A stretch of DNA of 6,179 nt from a bacterium (GCA_013203085.1 JABMQX010000783.1:1-6179); one strand, 5' to 3'; counted from the stretch's first letter, positions 1 through 6,178 are shown. Notes: generated from the sequence alone by a model not told the origin. Translations and numbers: made by a program.

Positions 1-2
1 CG

Positions 3-269
3 GCAGCCGGCCGAGCTAACCTGCCCTGTGTGCCCCATTCAGCCAACCTGGCGATGGTTACCGTCTTCACGGTGCATATGCTTGGGGCGATACCCAACGC
101 TGGGCCGTACGTCGAATTCTCTATCGAGCCGACCGGATGGACAAAAGACCTGTATCATCCACCATTGGAAGTGCGAGACGGGCGCGTCGTTATCCCCGAT
201 GGCCCCGGCTGGGGCGTAAAGGTCAACCCAGAGTGGCTCGCGGCGGCGAAACGTCAGATAAGTGAATGA
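3..269 (+). CDS. Enolase-superfamily (MR/MLE) enzyme, C-terminal fragment
   Basis: This is the 3' end of a gene that begins left of the window; 88 codons remain before the TGA at 267-269. The frame is open from the first complete codon, so the GTG at 30 is an internal valine, not a start. The visible part reads CVPHSANLAMVTVFTVHMLG, then EFSIE, then a proline/glycine-rich tail (HPPLEV, IPDGPGWGVKVN). In the mandelate racemase/muconate lactonizing enzyme family this matches the last strands of the TIM barrel and the return to the capping domain, where 'dGP G.G' before the end is typical. The His of VPH and the Glu of EFSIE sit where active-site residues often lie, but that is inferred without alignment. 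Most bacterial members are sugar-acid dehydratases acting in the cytoplasm; the substrate cannot be told from this end. Family assignment is fairly sure, function is not. Confidence 0.8.
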   Translation, partial: AAGRANLPCVPHSANLAMVTVFTVHMLGAIPNAGPYVEFSIEPTGWTKDLYHPPLEVRDGRVVIPDGPGWGVKVNPEWLAAAKRQISE

Positions 270-276
270 GAAACAT

Positions 277-307
277 AGCCACCACTCTTGAATACAAGAA
301 AGTGGCT
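277..307. terminator. Interrupted hairpin between convergent genes, possible bidirectional terminator
   Basis: AGCCAC (277-282) pairs with GTGGCT (302-307), and TCTTG (286-290) pairs with CAAGA (295-299) around an AATA loop. A small internal loop (CAC opposite AA) separates the two stems, giving 11 base pairs. It lies 8 bp after the plus-strand stop and 30 bp beyond the minus-strand stop at 337. Only TTTC follows on the plus strand, and the U-tract is poor on either side, so Rho-independent action is uncertain. Position is the best argument. Confidence 0.4.
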
Positions 308-336
308 TTCAAGGTTGGTTTGCAGCTCAACCGAGT

Positions 337-2526
337 TCAAGGCTTCTCTGTTTGCGTTACTTGCCGCGCGATCTCGATGTCCCGCTTCACCTGCTCGCCG
401 TATTTCTGCCAAGAGAATGTCCCCCCGCCGACATAGGGTACTTCGCGGTAGTGCGACTTCGTAGCTGAGACAACATTTTCCCAATGTACCTCGGCTTGTT
501 CCAGAAGCGATACGGCTTTTTCCTTTTCTGAAAGAAGCCCGGTATGGCGGAACGTCTGCAACGCCACTCCGGCTCGCAGCTTGTCAGCACAATAGAGGCT
601 CAGGTTGGCCCACGTTTCGAGATCATCGAGCTCGCACTCGAAGGCCCCTGGGTGGACACGCGCCTGGGTCCTCAGAGACTCAATAAGGCTCAAAACAGTC
701 CGCCCGTCCCTTTCGGAATCCGCGGCTATTTGCAGGGGGGTAACGCTCCCCTCCGCCATCTTCTCGTTGGCGGACACGCCCTTCACATAGTCGGGGATAG
801 AAATGAACGTGGGATCGAGTGTCTCGTGGTGGATAAGCTCATCAATGGATATGAAAGGTGAAACCCCATCGCTAATTCCGCGCGACCTCGCGGCCGCCAG
901 GAAACCCTCGGAATACAGGGTAAAATCCCAGGTGGCCGCATGAAAAGAAGCCAATCTCAAGGGCATTCGGCTCGCCAGGGTGTACGCTCGCAGCATCGTC
1001 TTTCCAACGCCTTTTCCATAACGGCGCTCGAATGCCGCCTCGAAGACTATGTTCGGAGCCTCTGGATCGTACAGCAGGCGCCCCCACAACCTGTAAAACA
1101 ACCACTGTTTCTCGAAGGCATAGTCCCAGGTTTGGTGCTTATGGAGGACATGGGAATAATCTTTGGCGGGGATATACCCCTCTGACCCGACGAAATACCC
1201 GCCAACATAGTCTCTTCCATTTATCGCGATATGCTGCCGTATGAAATCGGGCTCGCCCCATCGCAAGATAAAGAAGTCCTCGTTTCGGATCATCCAGGCA
1301 ATCTTGTAGTTGGTGGGTTTCGGTTTCCAGAAGCGCTCGTCAATTTCTCCGGTAGGATAGTCGTGGGTGATGGCGAGTCGCGGCGTGGAATGTCCATGGG
1401 ACCAGTTGAACTTGACTTCCACCCAAACGGGATCGGGCAGATTTGCGTTATCAATCACTCGTCTCATCTCGATTGGGGAACCGGCGAGGACTGAACGATG
1501 GATGAACTTCACTGGACGATTTGCCCTCTTCATTCCCGCGACGAAGGTTTCTTCGATCCAATCCTCCCGTTCTTTGGGAGTCATGCCTCTCATCCAATCC
1601 GCCAGTGTCACGCCCAGTCCCGTCAAGTCCTCATATTCGTTGATTACTTGTGTCACGCATTCGCGGGTGTAACGCCGCACCAACTCCGAGGTATCGTTTC
1701 TCTCTTTCATCCCATACGCGCTGGCAAACTGCGGCGAGACGACAATGTTCCAGTTGACAATATACGTCTCTATCCCACGATTCTTGGCCATGCGAAACAG
1801 CGAGCGCCAGAAGAGCCGCCACTCCTCCATATCCTCAACGCTGAAGGGACACGCTTCCGGGAAATTCTCAGGCCGAATCATGAAGGGAAAGGGATGGAGA
1901 TTCCAAAGCGACAGAACGTTGAACCGGTTCTCCGTCATCATGTCGAGAAATCGTCGCCAGAAGTTCAGGTCACGACAAGTGTCAAGATGCATTTCGGTTG
2001 CCGCGCTCGAACGATACGGAGACCACGGAAGATTGAACTTTATTGCACGAAACGGGAAACGCGGATTTGACACCTTCTCCTGGACGTTGTCCAGACCTCC
2101 CCGGATTCGCACCTGTTCGGCCAGATCGAGAACTCCGTACATGGCGCCCGATTCATCCTTGGCCTGAATGCAGAGCATCCGTCCTCTTTTCGTCCGCAAT
2201 CTCAAAAGCTGGAAGCCCTCGGGCCGAACTGACCGACTCATTGAAGTCTTTTTGCCAGCGAAAGGAAGAAGCTCAGCCTCGGACTCGTCTGACAAGATGA
2301 GAACGTCCGGCCTCTTCGGGCAGTTCGTCAAGTCGTGGTAGGCGACCTCCTCATCAATTTCGCGGAGCGCTTTGTCGAGCTTACCTACCGCAAATCGGAG
2401 CAGAGGAGAATCCGTTCTATAGGCGACGGAAACATCCCCGTCCGCTGATTGGACGACCGACATCCAAGCAAGAGCAATGAACCAGCTTCCTCTACGCAGG
2501 AGTCTCTGGCAATCTGTTTTTCTCAT
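337..2526 (-). CDS. Secreted alpha-glucuronidase-like glycosidase (GH67/GH20-type fold)
   Basis: The protein has 729 residues. The N-terminus has charged residues (MRKTDCQRLLRR), a hydrophobic stretch (WFIALAWMSVV) and a likely cut near QSA/DG at residues 27-30, so Sec export to the periplasm or beyond is expected. Residues about 33-155 look like the zincin-like N-domain of GH67 and GH20 enzymes, with the usual closing pattern ESGAMYGVLDLAEQ (125-138). NPRFPFRAIKFN (154-165) then opens a TIM barrel to about 480, with strand-like FNVLSLWNLHPF, IETYIVNWNI, GLGVTLAD, VWVEVKFNW and FFILRWGEPDF. A mostly helical region follows to the end. Candidate acids are D310, E370 and E425, unproven. I chose ATG at 2526 because GGTGGGG lies 6 nt upstream and the signal peptide starts there; in-frame GTGs at 2529 and 2538 are possible. 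Activity on glucuronides is inferred from the fold. It could equally be a divergent hexosaminidase-like enzyme or a non-catalytic relative. Confidence 0.65.
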   Translation of the reverse strand: MRKTDCQRLLRRGSWFIALAWMSVVQSADGDVSVAYRTDSPLLRFAVGKLDKALREIDEEVAYHDLTNCPKRPDVLILSDESEAELLPFAGKKTSMSRSVRPEGFQLLRLRTKRGRMLCIQAKDESGAMYGVLDLAEQVRIRGGLDNVQEKVSNPRFPFRAIKFNLPWSPYRSSAATEMHLDTCRDLNFWRRFLDMMTENRFNVLSLWNLHPFPFMIRPENFPEACPFSVEDMEEWRLFWRSLFRMAKNRGIETYIVNWNIVVSPQFASAYGMKERNDTSELVRRYTRECVTQVINEYEDLTGLGVTLADWMRGMTPKEREDWIEETFVAGMKRANRPVKFIHRSVLAGSPIEMRRVIDNANLPDPVWVEVKFNWSHGHSTPRLAITHDYPTGEIDERFWKPKPTNYKIAWMIRNEDFFILRWGEPDFIRQHIAINGRDYVGGYFVGSEGYIPAKDYSHVLHKHQTWDYAFEKQWLFYRLWGRLLYDPEAPNIVFEAAFERRYGKGVGKTMLRAYTLASRMPLRLASFHAATWDFTLYSEGFLAAARSRGISDGVSPFISIDELIHHETLDPTFISIPDYVKGVSANEKMAEGSVTPLQIAADSERDGRTVLSLIESLRTQARVHPGAFECELDDLETWANLSLYCADKLRAGVALQTFRHTGLLSEKEKAVSLLEQAEVHWENVVSATKSHYREVPYVGGGTFSWQKYGEQVKRDIEIARQVTQTEKP

Positions 2527-2532
2527 CACACA

Positions 2533-2539
2533 CCCCACC
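2533..2539 (-). promoter_or_regulatory. Ribosome binding site deciding the glycosidase start
   Basis: GGTGGGG on the minus strand stands 6 nt before the ATG at 2526. It overlaps the alternative in-frame GTG at 2538, which therefore has no comparable site in front of it. This favours the ATG and gives a compact Sec signal peptide. Confidence 0.45.
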
Positions 2540-2568
2540 GGAATTCCATTTCAACGGGACAGCCAACC

Positions 2569-3969
2569 TTATACTTTGACACGCAGCTCAACCTTCTGAC
2601 TGATGAGCAGCTTCTGAAGCGTCTTGACGTTGAGTTTGCGAGGCGGAACCTTGCGGATAGCGGACAGGGCCGCCGCGCAGCCCGACGCATGCCCAATCGC
2701 CATAGCCGGCGCCATGGAGCGCGCGGATTGAAACGGTCCCTGCTCACACGAGATGCAGCGCCCTGTCAAAATCAATCCTTCGATTTTCTTCGGCACCAAT
2801 GAGCGATAGGGAATATCGAAGCCTTCGTGGGCTAAGAAGAAACGCTTGCGACGGTAACTCGGCATCGGGTTGGAGCTGATGGCGACGACATCGGGAAAGC
2901 GCTTGCCCTTAATCGCGTCCTCTTCCGTGACGACGTATTCTCCAAGAATGCGGCGGGTCTCTCGCACGCCGATGCCGGTTGCTGTCTGCATAAGGTAGAC
3001 GGATTCCATGCCCGGCTTCTTGCGCATCGCCTGGACCTGCTCCCACAGCTTCAAGCGGGTCTCAACTTCGGCCCGCGTCAGATTCTCGACGTCCAGACCG
3101 TCGCCTCCAAAGCCCGGGCCCCACCGCACAACCCGATCGCCAATGCGGATACCACCAAAGGGTCCCTTCACGCTGGACGGCACGCCGCCAATTCGGTACA
3201 TCAAGCTCATGCCCATGCGGTCCCCTTTTTCCGCCGGCTTCATAAACGGCGCACTGGCACGCGCCGCGATGTCCCCATCACCTGTAGCATCAATGACAAT
3301 GTCTGCGGTGATGCCTTGCCGGCCCGATTTCGATTCGACGATGATGCCGGTAACTCGCGAACCGTCGAGCATCGGACCGACGACCCAGCTATGCAACTGT
3401 AACTTGACGCCTTCCTTCCTGACCAGATTGAAAGACGCGACCTTAGCCGCCTCGGGATCGAAGCCAATGCAATATGGCAGATCGCCCGCTGTGACACCGT
3501 GCTCAGCTTTGGGATAAGGATCGTCATCTGCGATGCCGCCCAGACGCACGAGCTCGGCTATGTACTCGGCGGGGATTCCCTTGACAGTTTGGAGCAATTC
3601 CGGCGGGCGCTGGTTTCGAAAACCGTTGTAACAGGTCATTAAGCCCGCCGTTCCGTTGCCACCAAGAAACGGATAGCGCTCGATTAGAAGCGTATCGGCG
3701 CCACTTCGCGCCGCAGCCACTGCGGCAATGACGCCACTCGGCCCACCGCCCGCTACAACCACCTGGTAGTGAGCGACGATGGGCGTTTCCAATTGCTCGC
3801 GGTAGGTCTGCGGGCGGTTCTCCTTCGCGGCCGCCGCCTGACCGACGAATGGGACCCCCGCGGCAGCGGCGGCACTGCCCAACGCAACACGCAGGAACTC
3901 TCGTCGTCCCATGGCGCATCCTTTCGTTGTGCGGCTTGCCTTGCCTGAATGTTTGGCACCTTCTGACAT
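2569..3969 (-). CDS. Tat-exported FAD-dependent oxidoreductase (FAD_oxidored family)
   Basis: The protein has 466 residues from the ATG at 3969. A twin-arginine signal, GRREFLRVAL, followed by an alanine-rich stretch and a likely cut near GQAAA (residues 21-48), predicts export of a folded, cofactor-loaded enzyme. The Rossmann FAD site is VVVAGGGPSG (70-79), ending in LLIER (94-98) where the acidic residue binds the ribose of FAD. The second FAD motif is IDATGDGD (226-233). GLILTGRCISCEQGPFQ (398-414) and SMAPAMAIGHASGCAAA (418-434) form the C-terminal FAD-binding part usual in this family (PF12831 type). Length is normal for a single-domain member. Substrate is unknown; some relatives were named xanthan lyase without good support. 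The gene lies 42 bp upstream of the glycosidase, so co-transcription is likely. A second ATG at 3912, with its own good ribosome site, would give 447 residues starting directly at the Tat signal. Confidence 0.85.
   Translation of the reverse strand: MSEGAKHSGKASRTTKGCAMGRREFLRVALGSAAAAAGVPFVGQAAAAKENRPQTYREQLETPIVAHYQVVVAGGGPSGVIAAVAAARSGADTLLIERYPFLGGNGTAGLMTCYNGFRNQRPPELLQTVKGIPAEYIAELVRLGGIADDDPYPKAEHGVTAGDLPYCIGFDPEAAKVASFNLVRKEGVKLQLHSWVVGPMLDGSRVTGIIVESKSGRQGITADIVIDATGDGDIAARASAPFMKPAEKGDRMGMSLMYRIGGVPSSVKGPFGGIRIGDRVVRWGPGFGGDGLDVENLTRAEVETRLKLWEQVQAMRKKPGMESVYLMQTATGIGVRETRRILGEYVVTEEDAIKGKRFPDVVAISSNPMPSYRRKRFFLAHEGFDIPYRSLVPKKIEGLILTGRCISCEQGPFQSARSMAPAMAIGHASGCAAALSAIRKVPPRKLNVKTLQKLLISQKVELRVKV
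3919..3924 (-). promoter_or_regulatory. Second Shine-Dalgarno for an internal start of the FAD oxidoreductase
   Basis: AAAGGA on the minus strand is 6 nt before the in-frame ATG at 3912, which opens directly with MGRREFL. It is inside the reading frame of the longer form, so its use is uncertain. Confidence 0.4.
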
Positions 3970-3975
3970 TGTCTG

Positions 3976-3981
3976 CCTCCT
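3976..3981 (-). promoter_or_regulatory. Shine-Dalgarno for the long start of the FAD oxidoreductase
   Basis: AGGAGG on the minus strand sits 6 nt before the ATG at 3969. It is a near-perfect match to the anti-Shine-Dalgarno sequence and is the reason the longer start is preferred here. Confidence 0.7.
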
Positions 3982-4009
3982 ATCAACAGTTGGCTCGCTT
4001 AGAGCAGGA

Positions 4010-4024
4010 AATTGAGAGTCAATT
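4010..4024. repeat. Short perfect inverted repeat in the 142-bp intergenic gap
   Basis: AATTGA (4010-4015) and TCAATT (4019-4024) are perfect inverted arms with a GAG spacer. They lie 41 bp upstream of the oxidoreductase start, in the gap 3970-4111 after the aldo/keto reductase. No U-tract follows, so it is not a convincing terminator. A small operator or a chance AT-rich palindrome are both possible. The rest of this gap shows nothing recognisable. Confidence 0.35.
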
Positions 4025-4111
4025 CACAATCGGAGTATCCTCGGCTACAGAGTTGCCCTCCCTCTTTTTGGGCATCAAGTCGCATCCCGAGAACCAAACC
4101 CCTGGAACGCA

Positions 4112-5074
4112 TCACGCCATGAGCTTCTCCAAAGATTCACGTTCGCCCTCATTAAGAGGCGCCAGGTCGCGTGCGGCACGGACGTTGGCCCGCAACTCCT
4201 TGAGCGAGCCCATGCCGACGACAGCCGCGGTGATGGGCAACCCTAGCACATAGCGGATCAGCTTTTCTGATTCGGCCTGGCGTGGGGCTTCATCGTGGTT
4301 CGAGGCGCCATCGTTCTTAATCGGATTGCCTATGGCGAGAGACCCGACGCCTCCGCCCATGACCTTCATGGCCAGGATCCCCATTTTCTTCTTTCGAGCC
4401 ACGGGTAGCACCAATTCTTCGTACGGCTGTCGCTTCGTTGTGGGATTGAACGTCGTCAGGATCGTATCGAACTCGTACATCTCGGTGGCGCGGCGCATGA
4501 TCTTGGCACTCTCGTGGCCGGTTACACCGATGAAGCGAGTCACCTTCTGGTCGCGAAGTTTTCTCAGAGCCGTCAGGACACCGTCGGGCTTGCCCCATTT
4601 CTCTAAGTCTTCACGTGTGCGAACGCCGTGAATCTGAAGCAGGTCGACGTTGTCCGTGCGGAGGCGCTTGAGACTGGCCTCGACATCGCGCATGGTGCCG
4701 TCGTAACTCCGCTGGCCGGTTTTCGTAGCCAGGAAGACCTCTTTCCGCCTGCGCTCAAGGACCCTGCCGTAGTTCAGTTCCGATTGGCCATTGCCGTACG
4801 CGGGAGCTGTATCGAGATAGCTGATGCCCATATCTATGGCTCTATTGGCCAGCTCAGCAGGGTCGAACTCCTTCGACCGCTTGCGCAGCATACCGGCGAC
4901 ACCTCCTAATGCGAGGGCACTCACTTCGACGCCCGTCCGGCCAAGCCGGCGCTTGGGAATACATCGCACATTTGACTTAGCTTCCGTTCCTGACCGAGCG
5001 CTTAGAGCTGTTCTCCCATGGCTGATGGCAACAACCGCTGCTGCTAATGAACCCATGAATTCCCGACGGTTCAT
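4112..5074 (-). CDS. Tat-exported aldo/keto reductase
   Basis: The protein has 320 residues. The N-terminus MNRREFMGSLAAAVVAI is a twin-arginine signal, with a likely cut near LSA/RS (about residue 26). The mature part opens with PKRRLGRTGVEVSALALG (40-57), the standard first strands of the aldo/keto reductase barrel. The whole catalytic tetrad is present: D88 and Y93 in DTAPAYGNG, K118 in LATKTG, and H149 in LLQIHGV. VVGMGSLKELRANV near the C-terminus matches the NADP(H)-binding segment. It lacks the cysteine-rich 4Fe-4S tail found on some related proteins; the only cysteine is C38. GGAGGAA 6 nt ahead supports the ATG at 5074. It precedes the FAD oxidoreductase by 142 bp on the same strand. 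Family is certain. Substrate is unknown, and how NAD(P)H reaches an exported enzyme is an open question. The Tat segment could instead act as a membrane anchor. Confidence 0.9.
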   Translation of the reverse strand: MNRREFMGSLAAAVVAISHGRTALSARSGTEAKSNVRCIPKRRLGRTGVEVSALALGGVAGMLRKRSKEFDPAELANRAIDMGISYLDTAPAYGNGQSELNYGRVLERRRKEVFLATKTGQRSYDGTMRDVEASLKRLRTDNVDLLQIHGVRTREDLEKWGKPDGVLTALRKLRDQKVTRFIGVTGHESAKIMRRATEMYEFDTILTTFNPTTKRQPYEELVLPVARKKKMGILAMKVMGGGVGSLAIGNPIKNDGASNHDEAPRQAESEKLIRYVLGLPITAAVVGMGSLKELRANVRAARDLAPLNEGERESLEKLMA

Positions 5075-5078
5075 TCCG

Positions 5079-5085
5079 TTCCTCC
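5079..5085 (-). promoter_or_regulatory. Shine-Dalgarno of the aldo/keto reductase
   Basis: GGAGGAA on the minus strand ends 4 nt before the ATG at 5074, with the GGAGG core 6 nt away. It fixes the start that carries the Tat signal. The purine-rich stretch it belongs to (ACACAGAAAACGCGGAGGAA) resembles repeats farther up the spacer. Confidence 0.7.
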
Positions 5086-5256
5086 GCGTTTTCTGTGTTT
5101 ACGAACAAGGGAAGACTCTGTTACGTGCTGTTCCAAGCATACCCAGTCTGGGCACCATGTCTGGCACGCGATTTCCTCATCGTCCCATCCTTATGCCCAT
5201 GAGCTCCTTCGTCTGCGTAGCGACACTGCTTGCCCCGCGTCAAGGAGAACAAGTTC

Positions 5257-5285
5257 AAGATAGTCAACAGATGAGGGAATATCAA
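5257..5285 (-). promoter_or_regulatory. Weak sigma70-like promoter candidate for the aldo/keto reductase unit
   Basis: On the minus strand TTGATA (5280-5285) is followed after exactly 17 bp by TATCTT (5257-5262), four of six matches to the -10 consensus. It points toward the aldo/keto reductase and would leave a leader of roughly 175 nt. Sigma factor preference of the host is unknown, and such matches occur by chance in a spacer this long. Confidence 0.25.
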
Positions 5286-5534
5286 GCACTTTGCAGTAAG
5301 GCTAAGAGAAAAGAATGCCACCGGAGCATTTGTATGCCGCCTGGGTCAGCCTCGTTCAGACCAGATTACCGTGGGCCTTAGAGCTCGCCATGCAAGCCCT
5401 TTGGCATCGCTGCGCCGGCCCGCTTGGTTACATCACCCCTTGATTCTTGGCGTAGGAATGCCTCAAGGTCTTGAATTTGGGCTATCCATTGATCCGAGAA
5501 ATTCGAAAGGTGTCGAAGCTCACCCCGTCCCAGA

Positions 5535-5553
5535 TATTCTGGTATCCAGAATA
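5535..5553. repeat. Perfect 8-bp inverted repeat with 3-nt spacer
   Basis: TATTCTGG (5535-5542) and CCAGAATA (5546-5553) are exact inverted complements around TAT. No T-tract follows on either strand, so a terminator is unlikely. An operator for a dimeric regulator or part of a dispersed repeat are the better guesses. Confidence 0.5.
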
Positions 5554-5595
5554 CGAGTGCGCCGGGTCGTTAGCTCCTGAGCATCTCCTACAAAA

Positions 5596-5615
5596 GGAAC
5601 GAGAAATAATGTTCC
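5596..5615. repeat. Short inverted repeat with 10-nt loop
   Basis: GGAAC (5596-5600) and GTTCC (5611-5615) can pair around an A-rich 10-nt loop. It sits immediately before the octamer repeats and may belong to the same repeat unit. Five base pairs alone are weak evidence. Confidence 0.25.
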
Positions 5616-5626
5616 CTGGATTTCCT

Positions 5627-5650
5627 TCTTGGCACTTTTGCGTCTTAGCG
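5627..5650. repeat. Three degenerate 8-bp tandem units (TTTGCG-like)
   Basis: TCTTGGCA, CTTTTGCG and TCTTAGCG follow one another without gap, giving an 8-bp period with the shared core TTnGC. From general experience such strings ('CTTGGCGTCTTTGCG') recur in intergenic DNA of many uncultured bacteria. Whether this copy belongs to a genome-wide family cannot be seen here. Confidence 0.4.
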
Positions 5651-5806
5651 TGCGGAGGATTGAGAAGACGAGGGAAGCCGGTTCTGAGAGAGGGCCTGTC
5701 GACGAGTAAACGGGATCGCATACGGAAGCCGCTCTGGCTCCAAGCAGCCTCGGCCGTCCGAGACGCAACACTCGTCCTTATTGATTCTTCGGTTGCCGGT
5801 GAGCTA

Positions 5807-5831
5807 TTTCTCGACATTTGCTGCCGAGAAA
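5807..5831. repeat. Hairpin downstream of the Gfo/Idh/MocA gene
   Basis: TTTCTCG (5807-5813) pairs perfectly with CGAGAAA (5825-5831) around an 11-nt loop. It lies 48 nt past the stop of the minus-strand dehydrogenase gene. No U-run follows on the minus strand, so termination would need Rho; it may also protect the mRNA 3' end. Confidence 0.35.
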
Positions 5832-5833
5832 GC

Positions 5834-5852
5834 CAGCTTGCTTCGTAAGCTG
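5834..5852. repeat. Second hairpin just after the Gfo/Idh/MocA stop
   Basis: CAGCTT (5834-5839) pairs with AAGCTG (5847-5852) around GCTTCGT. It begins 26 nt beyond the stop codon at 5879 and is followed on the minus strand only by GGCTTTCTCGG, not a clean U-tract. With the neighbouring hairpin it makes a paired structure that could mark the transcript end. Confidence 0.35.
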
Positions 5853-5878
5853 CTAATTCATTATAGATGCAGGAATTA

Positions 5879-6178
5879 TTAGAGGGTCCACGACCCGCGA
5901 AGGTCCCGATGCAGCATTTTCTCGGCCTCGGGATCGCCGACAATCTCTTCCTTCTTCGGATCCCAAACGATCTTGCGGCCGAGGCGGATTGCGATGTTCG
6001 ACATTTGGCTGATGATGTCGGAGCGGACGGCTTGGGCGACGGTGGTGACAGCCCTCTTGCGGGCCCTCACGGCGTCGATAAAGTTCTGATCGTGCCTCTC
6101 GCTTCGGAACAGGCTTGCAGTCTCCGGTTCGATTTCGACGTCCAGCAACGATTTCGGATGAACGTCGATTCCGCTTCC
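5879..6178 (-). CDS. Gfo/Idh/MocA family oxidoreductase, C-terminal fragment
   Basis: Ninety-nine codons and the stop (TAA at 5879-5881) of a gene that begins beyond the right edge. The frame is open to the end of the window; the TTG at 6148 is an internal leucine, not a start. The fragment carries the tail seen in the large planctomycete-type branch of the family: ERHDQNFIDAVRARKRAVTT, then SDIISQMSNIAIRLGRKIVW, then DPKKEEIVGDPEAEKMLHR and RGSWTL at the end. In such proteins an N-terminal Rossmann domain binds NAD(P), and this C-terminal alpha/beta domain forms the substrate pocket and oligomer contacts; many have a Tat signal. The N-terminal half with the nucleotide site and catalytic EKP motif lies outside the window, so activity cannot be judged. 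Substrates of the family are sugars, inositols and similar polyols. Confidence 0.85.
   Translation of the reverse strand, partial: GSGIDVHPKSLLDVEIEPETASLFRSERHDQNFIDAVRARKRAVTTVAQAVRSDIISQMSNIAIRLGRKIVWDPKKEEIVGDPEAEKMLHRDLRGSWTL

Larger units (their letters stand above)
5075..5878. other. 804-bp spacer without a convincing gene
   Basis: The stretch between the Gfo/Idh/MocA gene and the aldo/keto reductase has open frames on both strands, but none combines a good ribosome site, a plausible start and a recognisable protein. The longest overlap one another antisense, and their translations are rich in Arg, Ser and Cys, as expected of non-coding DNA. It contains a weak promoter candidate, a perfect 8-bp inverted repeat at 5535-5553, degenerate TTTGCG-like octamers at 5627-5650, and two hairpins just beyond the Gfo/Idh/MocA stop. 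A 63-codon frame without a start lies on the minus strand at 5378-5569. I read the spacer as intergenic DNA carrying decayed or repeat sequence. Confidence 0.6.

Noticed and set aside
313..332. GGTTG/CAACC inverted repeat before the glycosidase stop
   Set aside because: Five base pairs with a 10-nt loop are too weak beside the better hairpin at 277-307.
1498..2070. 190-codon plus-strand frame inside the glycosidase gene
   Set aside because: It is the antisense shadow of a clearly coding minus-strand gene, a common effect at this GC content.
5121..5321. 66-codon minus-strand open frame upstream of the aldo/keto reductase
   Set aside because: It starts at GTG with no ribosome site, its translation shows no domain, and it would overlap the candidate promoter and leader.
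5315..5443. 42-codon plus-strand frame beginning MPPEHLYAAW
   Set aside because: There is only a weak AGAGAAAAGA upstream and no known small protein matches; length is within chance.
5471..5848. 125-codon plus-strand frame in the spacer
   Set aside because: It is antisense to other open frames, runs through the repeats and hairpins, and has no ribosome site or family resemblance.
5482..5943. 153-codon minus-strand frame across the spacer
   Set aside because: Its first part is a shifted shadow of the Gfo/Idh/MocA tail, and the rest is Arg/Ser/Cys-rich with no recognisable motif.
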